The notes below the pieces were generated by a model. That model was not told the origin of the DNA and made no database searches. It saw nothing but the letters and a program-made list of their open reading frames with translations. A program made the translations under genes and the position numbers. A stretch of DNA of 64,000 nucleotides from Prorocentrum cordatum (taxonomy: Eukaryota; Sar; Dinophyceae; Prorocentrales; Prorocentraceae). Of the stretch, positions 48,554-57,239 are shown piece after piece. The stretch is from contig CAUYUJ010018902.1 in NCBI GenBank assembly GCA_963575745.1, positions 93,501 through 157,500 of the forward strand, read 5' to 3'. Within the stretch, counting starts at the first letter, position 1, and the number at the start of each line of letters is the position of its first letter.

Positions 48554-50749
48554 TCAGATGTCCTGATCGTCTTGGAGGAAGTCACGCCAGTCCGGCGGCT
48601 GCCAAGAATCGATGATGCGCCTGGAGCCACCGCCCGTGCTGCCGCCGATGTCAAGGTAGTCGCCTCCGGCCCTGCGCAAACGGCCGTGTCCCAACGCCAG
48701 AATCGCTTGGTTGCGGATTTCAAGCAGCTCTCCGCTGTCAAACATCTGCAACACGTCCAGCTGCCTGCGCGTGAGGTTCGGCTTTGGCTGGCCAGCCTGG
48801 GCAGACGGAAGAGCGCCGACACGACGGACCTCTTCGCGATGGCGGGAAAGCCGCTCCCCCTCGTTGTAGCGCGCGATGGCTTCGGCCTTCTGGCGGTGCA
48901 GACGGCGCCGCTGTTCCCGCAGAGCTTCCTCGGGAGCTGCTGTATCACGGCCCTCACTGTGATCAGCTTGCAACGCTTGCGTTAGCCAATCAACGTCGAA
49001 GCGCCCTGAGAAGGCCAGCACCTCCCAGATCTGTTTGGTGCCGGCCACACGTTGCAAATGGCGATGCCACCGCTTACGCTTCTGGTCTTTCACAAACTTG
49101 GCGACGCTACCCAGACCTGCACCCTTGGCCTGGCCACCTTTTCCCGCAGGCTGAGAAGCACCGTGAGAACCTTTCTTACCGCCTGGCCCTTTGTTAGGAC
49201 CCTGCGGAACCGCATGGCCCCCTTGTGGCGCAGACTTGCCTCTCGCTTTTCCCTTTTCGACATCCCGTTCCTGAAGCGCACGCTGCTGCCGCGACTGCTC
49301 GTACTGGTCGCGAGCTACTCTGACCAATTCCTGGCGCTCAGGCTCCGTGAGAACGTAGCGCATGTCGTCGATGTTCTTGCTCCGCAGAAAGTCATGTCGA
49401 AGCTGAAGGACAGAGAGAATGGCTCGGCCAGTCTCCTCCTGAGACGCAAAGGCCGCGTCATATGCCGAGCCAGGCTGAGGAGCGCCAGCTGGATCAGTGT
49501 CCGCTAGCTCCGTGGACTTCCTCTTGTTGAAAAGCAAGAGACTGAGATGAAAGAGGACTTTCGGATCGTACTCCTCGTCGTACCTTTCGTCCCAAAACTG
49601 CCTCAGCTCCCAGTGAAAGTCGTTCGCGCGAGTTCGAACGACATCCTCGACGTAGTCGGGATCAGCCGGTGAAGTCGGTGAAAGCGGAGGAGTAGGGCTC
49701 GGCGACCGATCCCAGTGCACAGAAGACTCGGCGTCCGCCTGTACGCTGACGTCGGCGTCGGAGACGTTTTCGACGACAATCTTCCGCCTCTTGCTCTCCC
49801 CAGGCTGAGAAGCACCAGGGAGAGTGAGCACAACCGCCACGGCATCGCGTGCGTCGTTGCGCATGCCACGATCCGTAAAAGACGCGCCAACGGCAATGGA
49901 GCAGAAACGGGCGACTGCTCCGCAGACCGCGACGTGGTCGCCTTTGAGGTCGGCCGGAGTGGCAAGGACCTCCCAGAGCTTCTCGTCGTTCTGCTGGCGC
50001 TGGTAAGCCTCCCGCGCCTCCTGGAAAGTCAGGTTGTCGTCGCCGACTACAAGCAGAACAACTGGCACGTGCGGCTCCGAAGCATTGAGAATCTGAGCGA
50101 TGCCGTCCAGGTGCAGGCGGAGATGGCGAACTGTCCGCTTTCGAATCTGAATGGTCGGCGGTTTCTTGCCGCACACGATGTGCGTGTTGGCGATCACCAC
50201 GTAGAACTTGTCATGGCCTGGTTTGTTCACCTGAAAATGTGAAATAACAGCATCAATCTCTCGCCCGCTAGGAGGCCTGTAAACTTGGCTGTCTTCGCAC
50301 GGAGTCACTTCCGCAGGCTGAGAAGCACCGCGGAAGCCCCAGAGAGTCAAGTAGTTGTCGACCTCCGAGAAGCCAATGCCATCACCGAAAGGCTTACTGA
50401 GGATCTCTGTCACGTTGATCCCTGCTCGGCGAAAGCCTTCACGGAACGCACCGACCTCGCATGCACAGACAATATCAGCATCAGCGGTCTCCACTATCGT
50501 GGCGCACACCCTTCCGAAGTTAGCGCAGTGAGTGGCCGCCTGCTTACCAGTCATCATGCCCTGCTCGAACCCGAAATTGAACGAGGCGACCGTGAAAGAC
50601 GCAGGCTGCAGAGCGCCAGGACCAGGCGTCTGTCGACCTTCCTCCGCAGGCTGAGAAGCACCGCGAGGCGGCGACACTTCGGACGAGCCTCGCGGAGCAG
50701 AGGCTGCGGATGAACGCTCCATATAGCGGTACGGCCAGGGGAACGCCAT
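48554..50749 (-). CDS. EEP-like nuclease-fold protein with repeated GASQPA insertions
   Basis: 731 codons from ATG at 50749 to TGA at 48554-48556, uninterrupted; the frame is open 13 codons further upstream from a non-ATG codon. Residues 50-310 resemble the endonuclease/exonuclease/phosphatase fold: ASFNFG (N58), VCACEVG (E98), ANTHIV (H190), and VVGDDNLTF (D237, D238, N239). The last catalytic pair is uncertain: GDHVAV at 270-275, or NDARDAVAVVL at 298-308 where a His would be Arg. Residues 350-370 are Ser/Pro-rich, 400-560 mostly helical and charged with a Gly/Lys/Gln-rich linker, and 560-731 basic with RRQLDVLQMFDSGELLEI. The nuclease role is inferred from motifs alone. Six in-frame copies of the G-A-S/L/P-Q-P core mark hairpin insertions. 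The gene sits between R6 arrays B and C and may be carried by the 8-kb composite element. No promoter was recognised. Confidence 0.8.
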   Translation of the reverse strand: MAFPWPYRYMERSSAASAPRGSSEVSPPRGASQPAEEGRQTPGPGALQPASFTVASFNFGFEQGMMTGKQAATHCANFGRVCATIVETADADIVCACEVGAFREGFRRAGINVTEILSKPFGDGIGFSEVDNYLTLWGFRGASQPAEVTPCEDSQVYRPPSGREIDAVISHFQVNKPGHDKFYVVIANTHIVCGKKPPTIQIRKRTVRHLRLHLDGIAQILNASEPHVPVVLLVVGDDNLTFQEAREAYQRQQNDEKLWEVLATPADLKGDHVAVCGAVARFCSIAVGASFTDRGMRNDARDAVAVVLTLPGASQPGESKRRKIVVENVSDADVSVQADAESSVHWDRSPSPTPPLSPTSPADPDYVEDVVRTRANDFHWELRQFWDERYDEEYDPKVLFHLSLLLFNKRKSTELADTDPAGAPQPGSAYDAAFASQEETGRAILSVLQLRHDFLRSKNIDDMRYVLTEPERQELVRVARDQYEQSRQQRALQERDVEKGKARGKSAPQGGHAVPQGPNKGPGGKKGSHGASQPAGKGGQAKGAGLGSVAKFVKDQKRKRWHRHLQRVAGTKQIWEVLAFSGRFDVDWLTQALQADHSEGRDTAAPEEALREQRRRLHRQKAEAIARYNEGERLSRHREEVRRVGALPSAQAGQPKPNLTRRQLDVLQMFDSGELLEIRNQAILALGHGRLRRAGGDYLDIGGSTGGGSRRIIDSWQPPDWRDFLQDDQDI
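49148..50662 (-). repeat. Six in-frame copies of the covarying hairpin within the EEP-like gene
   Basis: Plus-strand loops (AGGCTGAGAAGCACC or a variant) lie at 49148-49162, 49472-49486, 49802-49816, 50315-50329, 50603-50617 and 50648-50662. All are in the same reading phase, giving GASQP, GAPQP or GALQP. Flanking arms are complementary but differ between copies: CTTCCGC/GCGGAAG at 50308-50336, CTCTCCC/GGGAGAG at 49794-49824, TTCCCGC/GTGAGAA at 49141-49169, CCTC(c)GC/GCGAGG at 50641-50668, and GACGC/GCGTC around 50598-50628 with a longer loop. The copy at 49472 keeps only AGC/GCT. Confidence 0.85.
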
Positions 50750-50929
50750 TGCAATCGAAACTCTAGTGACGAGGCACGTTGAGTGCAATGGACTGCAGTG
50801 TCACTAGCAAGTCCTGAACCAAACACGGCTGTCGCGGAAGGAATATGACATGTGACCCGAGACTAACCTAGTGAAAACTCAAAGAAATCAGTGTGTGTGA
50901 CGGTTGTGTCAAGGAATTGAAAGTTGAGA

Positions 50930-51834
50930 TGTGACAAGACGACAAGGACACTGTGTATGAGTGTTGCATGATAGTGTGAGAACGAGTGTTGCCCAGGAGT
51001 GTCGGCCAGATATGAAGCTCTGAGAGGTTACAAAGCACAAAGTGTGTAACTGTCGCGCGGGATTACTCTGAATGTATCCCGGGATTGCCGTTCCAGACAG
51101 CCAGATAACCCGGCGTGTATACCTGTTGTGTGCAATTTTTCCAAATGTAGCCTGGGAGTGGCGTTCTGCGAGGTCTCGGACACGAAGTGTTTGACTCTTG
51201 CATGCTGTTATTCCGAATGTGGCCTGGAAATGAAGTTCTGGGAAGCCAAAGAGCTCGAAATGCATTTCTGTTGCATCCCGTTACTCAGAACGTGGCCCAG
51301 AATAAGGTTCTGGGGTGTCAAGTACGAAGAATTGTATGACTGTTGCGTCTGGCTATTCAAAAAAAGGCCCGGGAATGGAGTTCTGGGAACTCGAAGACCA
51401 GGAAGTGGCCTACAGTTGGCTTCGGGCATCCAAAATGTGGCCCGGGAATGGAATTCTGGGAACTCGAAGAGCACGAAGTGTGTGACTGTTGCATCCGGCC
51501 CTCCAGAATGGGGCCCGGGAATGGAGTTCTGGGAACTCGAAAAGCACGAAGTGTGTGACTGTTGCATCCGGCCCTCCAGAATGTGGCCCGGGAATGGCGT
51601 TCTGGGATCTCGAAGAGCACGAAGTGTGTGACTGTTGCATCCGGTTATTCAGAATGAGCCTGGGAATGGAGTTCTGGGAAGTCGAAGAGCACGAAGTGTG
51701 TGACTGTTGGTGAAAAACGAGTTCGGCACAGGCCCGCCCGGCAACTCCCAACACCTGCCCGGACCCCCCTGTGGAGTGATCTGTGACCTCTTTTGACACT
51801 ACTAGAAACCTATCAGTCTTCGATGTTAGGTAAA
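50930..51834 (+). mobile_element. R6 sequence C (73-bp array and tail, no own left end)
   Basis: About ten 73-bp units. Those on the left (50,960-51,350) are strongly diverged; those on the right are close to the consensus. The last 190 bases are nearly identical to the end of element B except at the terminus, which reads TTCGATGTTAGG as in element A. No ACCTAACA left end was found nearby. Confidence 0.75.
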
Positions 51835-51936
51835 AAGGGGACGATGATTCAACTATGTTTGATGATTTTGAATCTTTTTGAAATATTCTCTAGTTTTCCT
51901 CCAAAATCCGCCTGTAGGGGGACAGGCCCGACCTAA
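51835..51936. mobile_element. R3-type right end
   Basis: An AT-rich stretch (GATTTTGAATC..GAAATATTC) followed by CCTCCAAAATCCGCCTGTAG..GGCCCGACCTAA. It is either the right end of the 8-kb composite or a truncated R3. Confidence 0.7.
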
Positions 51937-52029
51937 GTCTAGGAAGCGCGCCACCGGAAGGTATCGAACAGGGCACGGCAGAACTTTGCTTTACATCCAA
52001 TATGGGGTCCGAGGGTTTTCTCCTCTGGC

Positions 52030-52160
52030 TTATTGGATCGACGGCGCACACCCCTCTTCTGGCGCGCAATGTGTGTGCCAAGGGCGGCGCCGGAGGCGCC
52101 GCCGAGGCGTGGTTCTCCGCAATGCTATGTGCAGGATCAGTCAGCACCGATCCCGGAAAT
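52030..52160. mobile_element. R5 T-shaped palindrome, copy 7 (arms eroded)
   Basis: TTATTGGATCGACGGCGC, then TGGCGCGCAATGTGTGTGCCA (Q, eroded) and GGCGGCGCC-GGA-GGCGCCGCC (P, perfect); order Q then P. Confidence 0.6.
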
Positions 52161-52194
52161 CGGATGGAATGAACATGCAAGACGCAACAAGGAA

Positions 52195-52360
52195 AGGGAT
52201 ACAATCGGGTGGGGATGAGTCCAGAATCTCTGAGATCCAGCGGATCTGGAGGATGTCTGGGGCGCCGCTGCGGCCTGCTCAGAGCGTTCTGGACCGGAAC
52301 GCTCTGAGGGCGTCCTCGAACGCTCTGGAAAGGATTTATCCTCGTCCCAGCCTGGTCCGG
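52195..52360. repeat. R7 palindromic repeat, copy 4
   Basis: CAGAATCTCTGAGATCC, GGCGCCGCTGCGGCCTGCTC and GAACGCTCTGAGGGCG match 19385-19565. Confidence 0.6.
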
Positions 52361-52729
52361 AAATGCGCGCCAGATATCTGGCCGCGCAGACGCGGAGCCC
52401 AAACCGCATCGGATCGGCCGCGCCAGGACGCACTGCAGCGCCGTGCAGTGCAGGGCATCGGGCAACGCCGGATCGTCGGAACTGTCACAACCGGACACAT
52501 CGGACCGGTGCCGGCCGTGATCGACATCGGACCAAATCGGTGGGATCGAAGTGATACCCGCCATGTGTATGTACCAGTCTCCCTCCTTCGACCGACGCGG
52601 ACGCGCAACCCCCCCACGGTCCACCGCGCCCTCTTCGCCTCTCTTTGCCAGTGAGGGGGGAAAAGCTAGAGGGGGCGGGTCTCCTTAGGAGGCTCGGACG
52701 GCCTCAAGCTTTCTGAAAGGTTTGCCGTG
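52361..52729. other. Unassigned stretch
   Basis: CGGACCGG/CATCGGACC words repeat loosely; no gene recognised. Confidence 0.3.
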
Positions 52730-52950
52730 CCTTGGACGCCCGAGTTATCCGAGACAGCTGCGGTCCGAGGCACCTCCGATTTAGGTATACGAGGCACGAA
52801 ACCGCAGCTACCCCGGACTGCCCCCAGCCCCGATGATTCGGGAGGGTTGGACGCTCGAAATATCCGGGATAGCCGCGGTCCAGGGTAACTACGCTCTGGG
52901 CCCCCGAGGCGCGAATCTGCAGCCCCGATGATTCGGGGCTCTGAGATCCG
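52730..52950. repeat. Two-unit tandem repeat of about 120 bp
   Basis: TTGGACGCCCGAGTTATCCG..AGCTGCGGTCC and TTGGACGCTCGAAATATCCG..AGCCGCGGTCC open the two units; CCCCGATGATTCGG occurs in both. Confidence 0.7.
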
Positions 52951-52974
52951 TCTCCCCAGACCCCCGACGTCATG

Positions 52975-53095
52975 GTCTTTCATGACATCGACCCGCCGAG
53001 GTCACGAACCATTCCCTGGGACCGGTTTTTCATCCCGAGTCGTTTCTTGACAGTCCCGAGGGCCGGCGAAGGCCCCCACAAGGGCAGACAGAACA
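52975..53095. repeat. R10 dispersed repeat, copy 3
   Basis: CATCGACCCGCCGAGGTCAC, CATCCCGAGTCGTTTCTTGA and GGGCCGGCGAAGGCCCCC. Confidence 0.65.
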
Positions 53096-53308
53096 CCGCG
53101 ACAGAGCTCCCGCCGTGCTCTTGCTCACACCTCGAGGGGGTCTGGGCCCGAAGACGCAATCGGCCCCCCCGGAAGGCCGGAGGGCTGCTGGGAAGCCCCG
53201 CCGCCTGCTGAGCAGGCCCGCGCCCCCTCTCGTTGCCCCCCAGGGGCGCGCCCCCTCCCGCCCCACCGCCTCTCGCCCCTCGCACCCTCGGGGGAGAGAG
53301 ATACGGTC

Positions 53309-53505
53309 ATGTCGGGCGTGTCCCCCTACAGGGGGATGTTCGAAAACAAAAAATACTCAAATGCCCCAAAAGGCAAACAAAAAACTCAAAAACTACTCCC
53401 CGACTATTTTTTGACTATTATGTATATATATATATATATATATATATGTATGGCGTTTTTTATTTTTCGTCGAAAATCCCCCTGTAGGGGGCAGGCCCGA
53501 CGTAA
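53309..53505. mobile_element. R3 inverted-repeat element, copy 3, with 10-bp target duplication
   Basis: ATGTCGGGCGTGTCCCCCTA..CAGGGGGAT at the left, ATCCCCCTGTAGGGGGCAGG..CCCGACGTAA at the right; the AT-rich interior has a TATATA run at 53,420-53,445. AGATACGGTC occurs at 53299-53308 and 53506-53515. Confidence 0.88.
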
Positions 53506-53604
53506 AGATACGGTCGAGACGCTGTCCTCAGGAACCCAGGGTAAAGGGGCGAGGCCCCCTGTTCTCCAGAGTGGAAACAGAGCACAAGCAAAAACACGTC
53601 AGAA

Positions 53605-53708
53605 ACATAAACTCTTGGCGCTCCGCGCGGACTTCTTGGATCCGCGCTGGGCCCCCTTTTCCTGGCGTGCGGAGCGCGCCACGGCGGCGCCGGAAGCGCC
53701 GCCTGGGT
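53605..53708. mobile_element. R5 T-shaped palindrome, copy 8 (right arm missing)
   Basis: TTGGCGCTCCGCGCGGACTT..GGATCCGCGCTGGGCCCCC, then TGGCGTGC-GGA-GCGCGCCA (Q) and GGCGGCGCC-GGAA-GCGCCGCC (P); order Q then P. Confidence 0.75.
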
Positions 53709-53896
53709 GAAGATTCGATTCCCCACAGAACACCGAAGCACAACCTGAGACAAGCTGTCAAGCACTGTGAAGGAACACATGACCCCTCCCCAGCGAGAAG
53801 GGTTCCTTTTTCGGCGGCCGGACTGTAGAGGGAGAGCAGGAGCAAGAGCAAGCGCCGATGTCCGCCCCCGGGGGGGCGGCCCTCTGAGAGTAGGTC

Positions 53897-53940
53897 GGGC
53901 ATGTCCCCCTACAGACGGATTTCGGGCGAAACATTTACAA
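53897..53940. mobile_element. R3 left end (fragment)
   Basis: AGGTCGGGCATGTCCCCCTA..CAGACGGATTTCG; no matching right end within 200 bases. Confidence 0.6.
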
Positions 53941-54090
53941 GAGCCAAACAATACTCACACAAGTTCACAGGTCATAGAAACATCGCCCCCAGAATAGTCA
54001 AGAAAATGTCCTGGGGTCGATTGTGGGATTACCTTTCATGTGTTTAACCTTTTCTTGGGATTTTTTCTGAACTCTTCGTCCAAACTCGGC

Positions 54091-54249
54091 GGTGGACAAA
54101 CCTCCCTTAAGGAAACCTCCCCTTAATGAAAACGGCCTAGGACCAAAACCGACGGATCTGGACCCGCAAGAATAACGGCCGCGACGCCCTCTCGCGAACC
54201 GAGAACGGCCAATTCACTAATCGACGTGTCAGGGTAGGAGGTCTATCCC
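54091..54249. mobile_element. R1 inverted-repeat element, copy 4
   Basis: GGTGGACAAACCTCCC at the left and GGAGGTCTATCC at the right; the interior matches 36187-36354 closely. Confidence 0.8.
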
Positions 54250-54625
54250 GGGGGAAAACAAACCTACCTCGCTTTTGACCACCCTCGCTTCCAAGAGACA
54301 CCAAACAGTGCCAAATTGCGGCCTGTACTGGTCAGGCCGCTTGACGAGGAGGCGCGTGGTATGGCTTGGTTTTGCCTGGAAGCGAAAGCGGGGGAGGTAA
54401 TTCACGCTCTGACTATCAGCCTCCGACAAACTCCGCCTGGAGCGGGACGGGGCCCGCCTCGAGGGAAGGCCCGCGCCCCCTTTGCCGCGGGGCGGCGTGC
54501 GGCGCCCCGCAGGAGGCGCCCCGCGGCGCGGCGGGCCGCGGCCGCGCGCGGGGGGGGACCCTGCCTGCGGGTGATGGCTCGCATCCCTCACCACTTCTTG
54601 GGGGAACAAAAATGGGCATAAACAG
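54250..54625. other. Unassigned stretch
   Basis: Contains a GCGGGGCGGCGTGCGGCGCC..GGCGCCCCGCGGCGCGGCGG GC-rich inverted stretch near 54,490-54,535. No gene recognised. Confidence 0.3.
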
Positions 54626-54770
54626 AAAGACTCGGAGGTCCGCGCGGATTGCTCGGATCGGCGCTGGGGCCCCCTGGCGGCGCCTCCGGCGCCGCCCCTG
54701 GTGCGCTCCGCGCGCCAGGGAGGGGGGTCCAGCGCCGATCCGAGAAATCCGCGCGGACCTCCGAATTTTT
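54626..54770. mobile_element. R5 T-shaped palindrome, copy 9
   Basis: Arms of about 42 nt: CGGAGGTCCGCGCGGATTGC.. and ..AAATCCGCGCGGACCTCCG. Inner hairpins GGCGGCGCC-TCC-GGCGCCGCC (P), then TGGTGCGC-TCC-GCGCGCCA (Q); order P then Q, opposite to copy 4. Confidence 0.85.
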
Positions 54771-55186
54771 ATATTTATGCCACTTTTCGTTCCCCTCATT
54801 CTGTCGACTCGGCTCCGGAGCCTGAACGCGGCCCACAGAAGGCCGATCGGCGCAGCAGCGCCGCCGTCGTGAGGCTCTCGTCGAGCTCTAGCTGATGGAA
54901 TGAGGCCTCGCGTTTTCGGGGGGCGAGGAGAGCAGCAAACTGGTGAAGAGTCTGCTTACGGCTTACGGACCCGCCCCCCTCTCAGAAGTCGTCCTCGGCC
55001 GCGTAGTGCACCCGCTCCAGGCAGAGCCCTCGGCCGCGGGAGGGGCGCCGGGGGCCAGCGGCGGCCCGCGCGCGGCCGAAGGTCTCTCTCTCAGCGGGCG
55101 AGGGAGGGGCGTGCGAGGCAGAAGCGCTCTCTCGCCGTCGGGCGCGCCCGTCCCGGGGCGGCTGGGGAGTTCTGCACCCCTGCCGG
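54771..55186. other. Unassigned stretch
   Basis: GC-rich; nothing recognised. Confidence 0.3.
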
Positions 55187-55413
55187 GAGGCCTCCTGGCT
55201 GGGGCCGGAGCAGATGGGGTCGGAGGATCGCGCCGCACCGCCAATGCATCGGCGATGCTTTGGGCATGCACTGGCGAAGCATCGTCGACGTCGGCGCTGC
55301 ATCGGCGACGTCGACGTGAAGCAAATCGGGCTCCACATCGAGCCGCATCGTCGATGCATCGCCGGTGCGGCGCGGTCCTCCGACCACGTTTACTCCGACC
55401 CCGTCTGGGAGGC
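55187..55413. mobile_element. R4 inverted-repeat element, copy 5
   Basis: GAGGCCTCCTGGCTGGGGCC..GGTCGGAGGATCGCGCC and GCGGTCCTCCGACC..GACCCCGTCTGGGAGGCC ends; CATCGGCGACGTCGACGTGA inside as in copy 3. Confidence 0.75.
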
Positions 55414-55504
55414 CTTGACCTACGGTGGCACGTCAGGGTGTAAACTTTTCAGCCGCCCTGGGACAGGTGCACCCGGCGACGGAACAAACATATGATAGAT
55501 TCTG

Positions 55505-55660
55505 GTCGGGCACGTCCTCCTACAGGCGGATTTTGGACGAACCATAAAAAAGAAAAGTCGCAGCATACTCAAAAATAATCGAACCTGACAGAGAAATCGT
55601 TCCCATACTATGTTTGACTATTTCTGAATTATACCTCCTGTAGAGGGACATGCCCAGCTT
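55505..55660. mobile_element. R3 inverted-repeat element, copy 4
   Basis: GGTCGGGCACGTCCTCCTAC..AGGCGGATTTTGGACGA at the left, CCTCCTGTAGAGGGACATGC..CCAGCTTGA at the right, AT-rich inside. No clear target duplication. Confidence 0.75.
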
Positions 55661-55857
55661 GAATGTGAGATCAGCACGAGAGGTCCAATGTGACAGGACA
55701 CGGCGGCCGACTGCATCCATCAGCTCCGTACGCATTGCGACCGTACGGAGCTGAGGCGAGGACGCACACCGCTAGCTGCGCGGCTGCGCCGCGCCGGTGG
55801 CGGCCCGCGGCGGGCACGAGGGACCCAGACCCCAACCCCCCGGCGCCGTGATTCCTT

Positions 55858-55965
55858 GCCACGTCGACCCCCAGAGGTCCGGACCCCTTGCCCCGGGACC
55901 GGCTTCTCGTCCCGAATAGTTTGCTTTGCAGTCCCGAGGCCCAGGCCCCCGGAGGCCGAAGCAGC
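55858..55965. repeat. R10 dispersed repeat, copy 4
   Basis: CACGTCGACCCCCAGAGGTC, GGGACCGGCTTCTCGTCCCG and GTCCCGAGGCCCAGG. Confidence 0.6.
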
Positions 55966-55967
55966 GT

Positions 55968-56108
55968 CAGGTCGGGCGTGGCCCCCTGCAGGCGGATTCT
56001 GGACGAGACATAAAAAACAGTTATAAAAAAGCACCCCCGAATGATAACAAAAATAATAGACAGATCGTCCCCAGACGATTGTTTTTGAAAATCCCATGCC
56101 CGACTTGC
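55968..56108. mobile_element. R3 inverted-repeat element, copy 5 (right arm shortened)
   Basis: GGTCGGGCGTGGCCCCCTGC..AGGCGGATTCTGGACGAG at the left; TGAAAATCCCATGCCCGACT at the right. Confidence 0.65.
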
Positions 56109-56298
56109 AAATCGCGGGACTTGCTTCACAACGCGAGGGGGTCATGGGGGAGGACGGCGGCGGCGCCCCCAGGCTCAACGGGGGCGGCGGCGGCCTCGGT
56201 GCGGGGGCGTGCGAGGGCGAGCGCGGCCGCGGCCACGGCCGCGGGCGCGAGACGGCGGGAGACGGGGACGTGCGCGGAGCGAGGGCCCGCGACTGGGA

Positions 56299-56453
56299 GG
56301 GAGAAGAGCTGTGCACATGCACCGAGTCTGGCCAGACCCATCCTGGGCCCAGGATCGGTGCATACGCCCTGCTACCTTGGCCAGGAAGGCATATGCACCG
56401 ATCCTGGGTCAAGGATGGGCCTTGCCAGGATCGGTGCATGTGCATAGTTCTCT
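56299..56453. mobile_element. Long imperfect hairpin with repeated GGATCGGTGCAT words
   Basis: GAAGAGCTGTGCACATGCAC..CCCATCCT is answered by AGGATGGGCC..GTGCATGTGCATAGTTCTC. The inner part has CCCAGGATCGGTGCATA and its inverse TATGCACCGATCCTGGG. Confidence 0.75.
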
Positions 56454-57019
56454 TCGCCCGACGACTTGGGCCGACGACGACGACGACCAACGACGAGCGA
56501 CTGCTATACAGTCAACCCGTATAGAAAGGACGCGCAGTAGGGATGCAAGGGCCTTGGAAGGCCGTGTTGACGCTCTGCGGGCGGGGCGCGGCCAGCGAAA
56601 GCGACCAAGGATGGGCCGAAGGGAAAGGATGCAAGGGCAACCCTGGAAAAGTGTTCATCCTTACTATGTGGGTTGACTGTGCTACGACACACGACTCGCG
56701 ACGACGTTCGCTCGTTCGTAAGTCTGCTTACCCTGCGGCTTATGGAAACCCGAACGCAGGCAAGGCAAGCCGTCGAGTCGGCCACACAATTCTTAGAGAC
56801 TCCGCCCAGCGCTCATTGAGACTCCGACCACTGCCATTGGCCCACGGCCAAGCCCTGCCAATCGTCGTCCAAGATCTTGGGAAATCGGTGATCGCATCGA
56901 AATTTCAGGGAAGGGTATCCTGCATTCGTCTCACAAGATCCCGGATTATGATGTCCGGATGCACCTCCGTTCCAGGATGGAGATACATCCTGCTCTAGAT
57001 GCAGGCGAGAGCCTCTGAG
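56454..57019. other. Unassigned stretch
   Basis: Low in repeats but no protein-like frame recognised. GGATGCAAGGGC-like words occur near 56,540 and 56,630. Confidence 0.3.
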
Positions 57020-57125
57020 AGCCATGGCGGGCCTGGAGGAGGAGACGGACGCCGCGGTCCTGTGCGGGAGCGCCCCGGAACACTCTGAGAGCGGAACGCC
57101 CTGGAACGGCTGATCTTCCCCCTGG
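57020..57125. repeat. R7 repeat, copy 5 (diverged)
   Basis: GAACACTCTGAGAGCGGAAC and GCCCTGGAACGG resemble the R7 core. Confidence 0.4.
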
Positions 57126-57239
57126 GCCTGCCTCGGAGGAGGGACACTTGAGACAAGGGCGGCTCTCCCGCCCGGGCAAGGAATCCGATGAAAATCCGTC
57201 CCTGGACCCCTTCTGGGGCTATCCTGGTCCGTGTGCCTT

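Larger units (their letters stand above)
43925..51936. mobile_element. Candidate 8-kb composite element with R3-type ends
   Basis: The left end reads TTAAGTCGGGCGTGTCCCTC..CTACAGG (43927 on), the right end CCTGTAGGGGGACAGGCCCG..ACCTAA (to 51936), inverted copies as in short R3 elements. GTCTAG lies outside both ends (43919-43924 and 51937-51942). The two R3 pieces total about 150 bases, the length of one short R3. Inside are R6 elements A and B, the EEP-like gene, and R6 sequence C. Either this is a large R3-type transposon, or a normal R3 into which a 7.86-kb R6-bounded block (43976-51834) inserted. Confidence 0.5.

Noticed and set aside
48554-50749. Reading the GASQPA blocks as unspliced mini-introns because the core contains GTGCTTCTCAG
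   Set aside because: The GT..AG span is 11 bases, too short to splice and not a multiple of three, whereas reading through keeps the frame at all six sites.
43927-51936. Calling the 8-kb block a proven autonomous transposon
   Set aside because: Only one copy is visible, a 6-bp direct repeat can occur by chance, and nested insertion into a short R3 explains the same edges.
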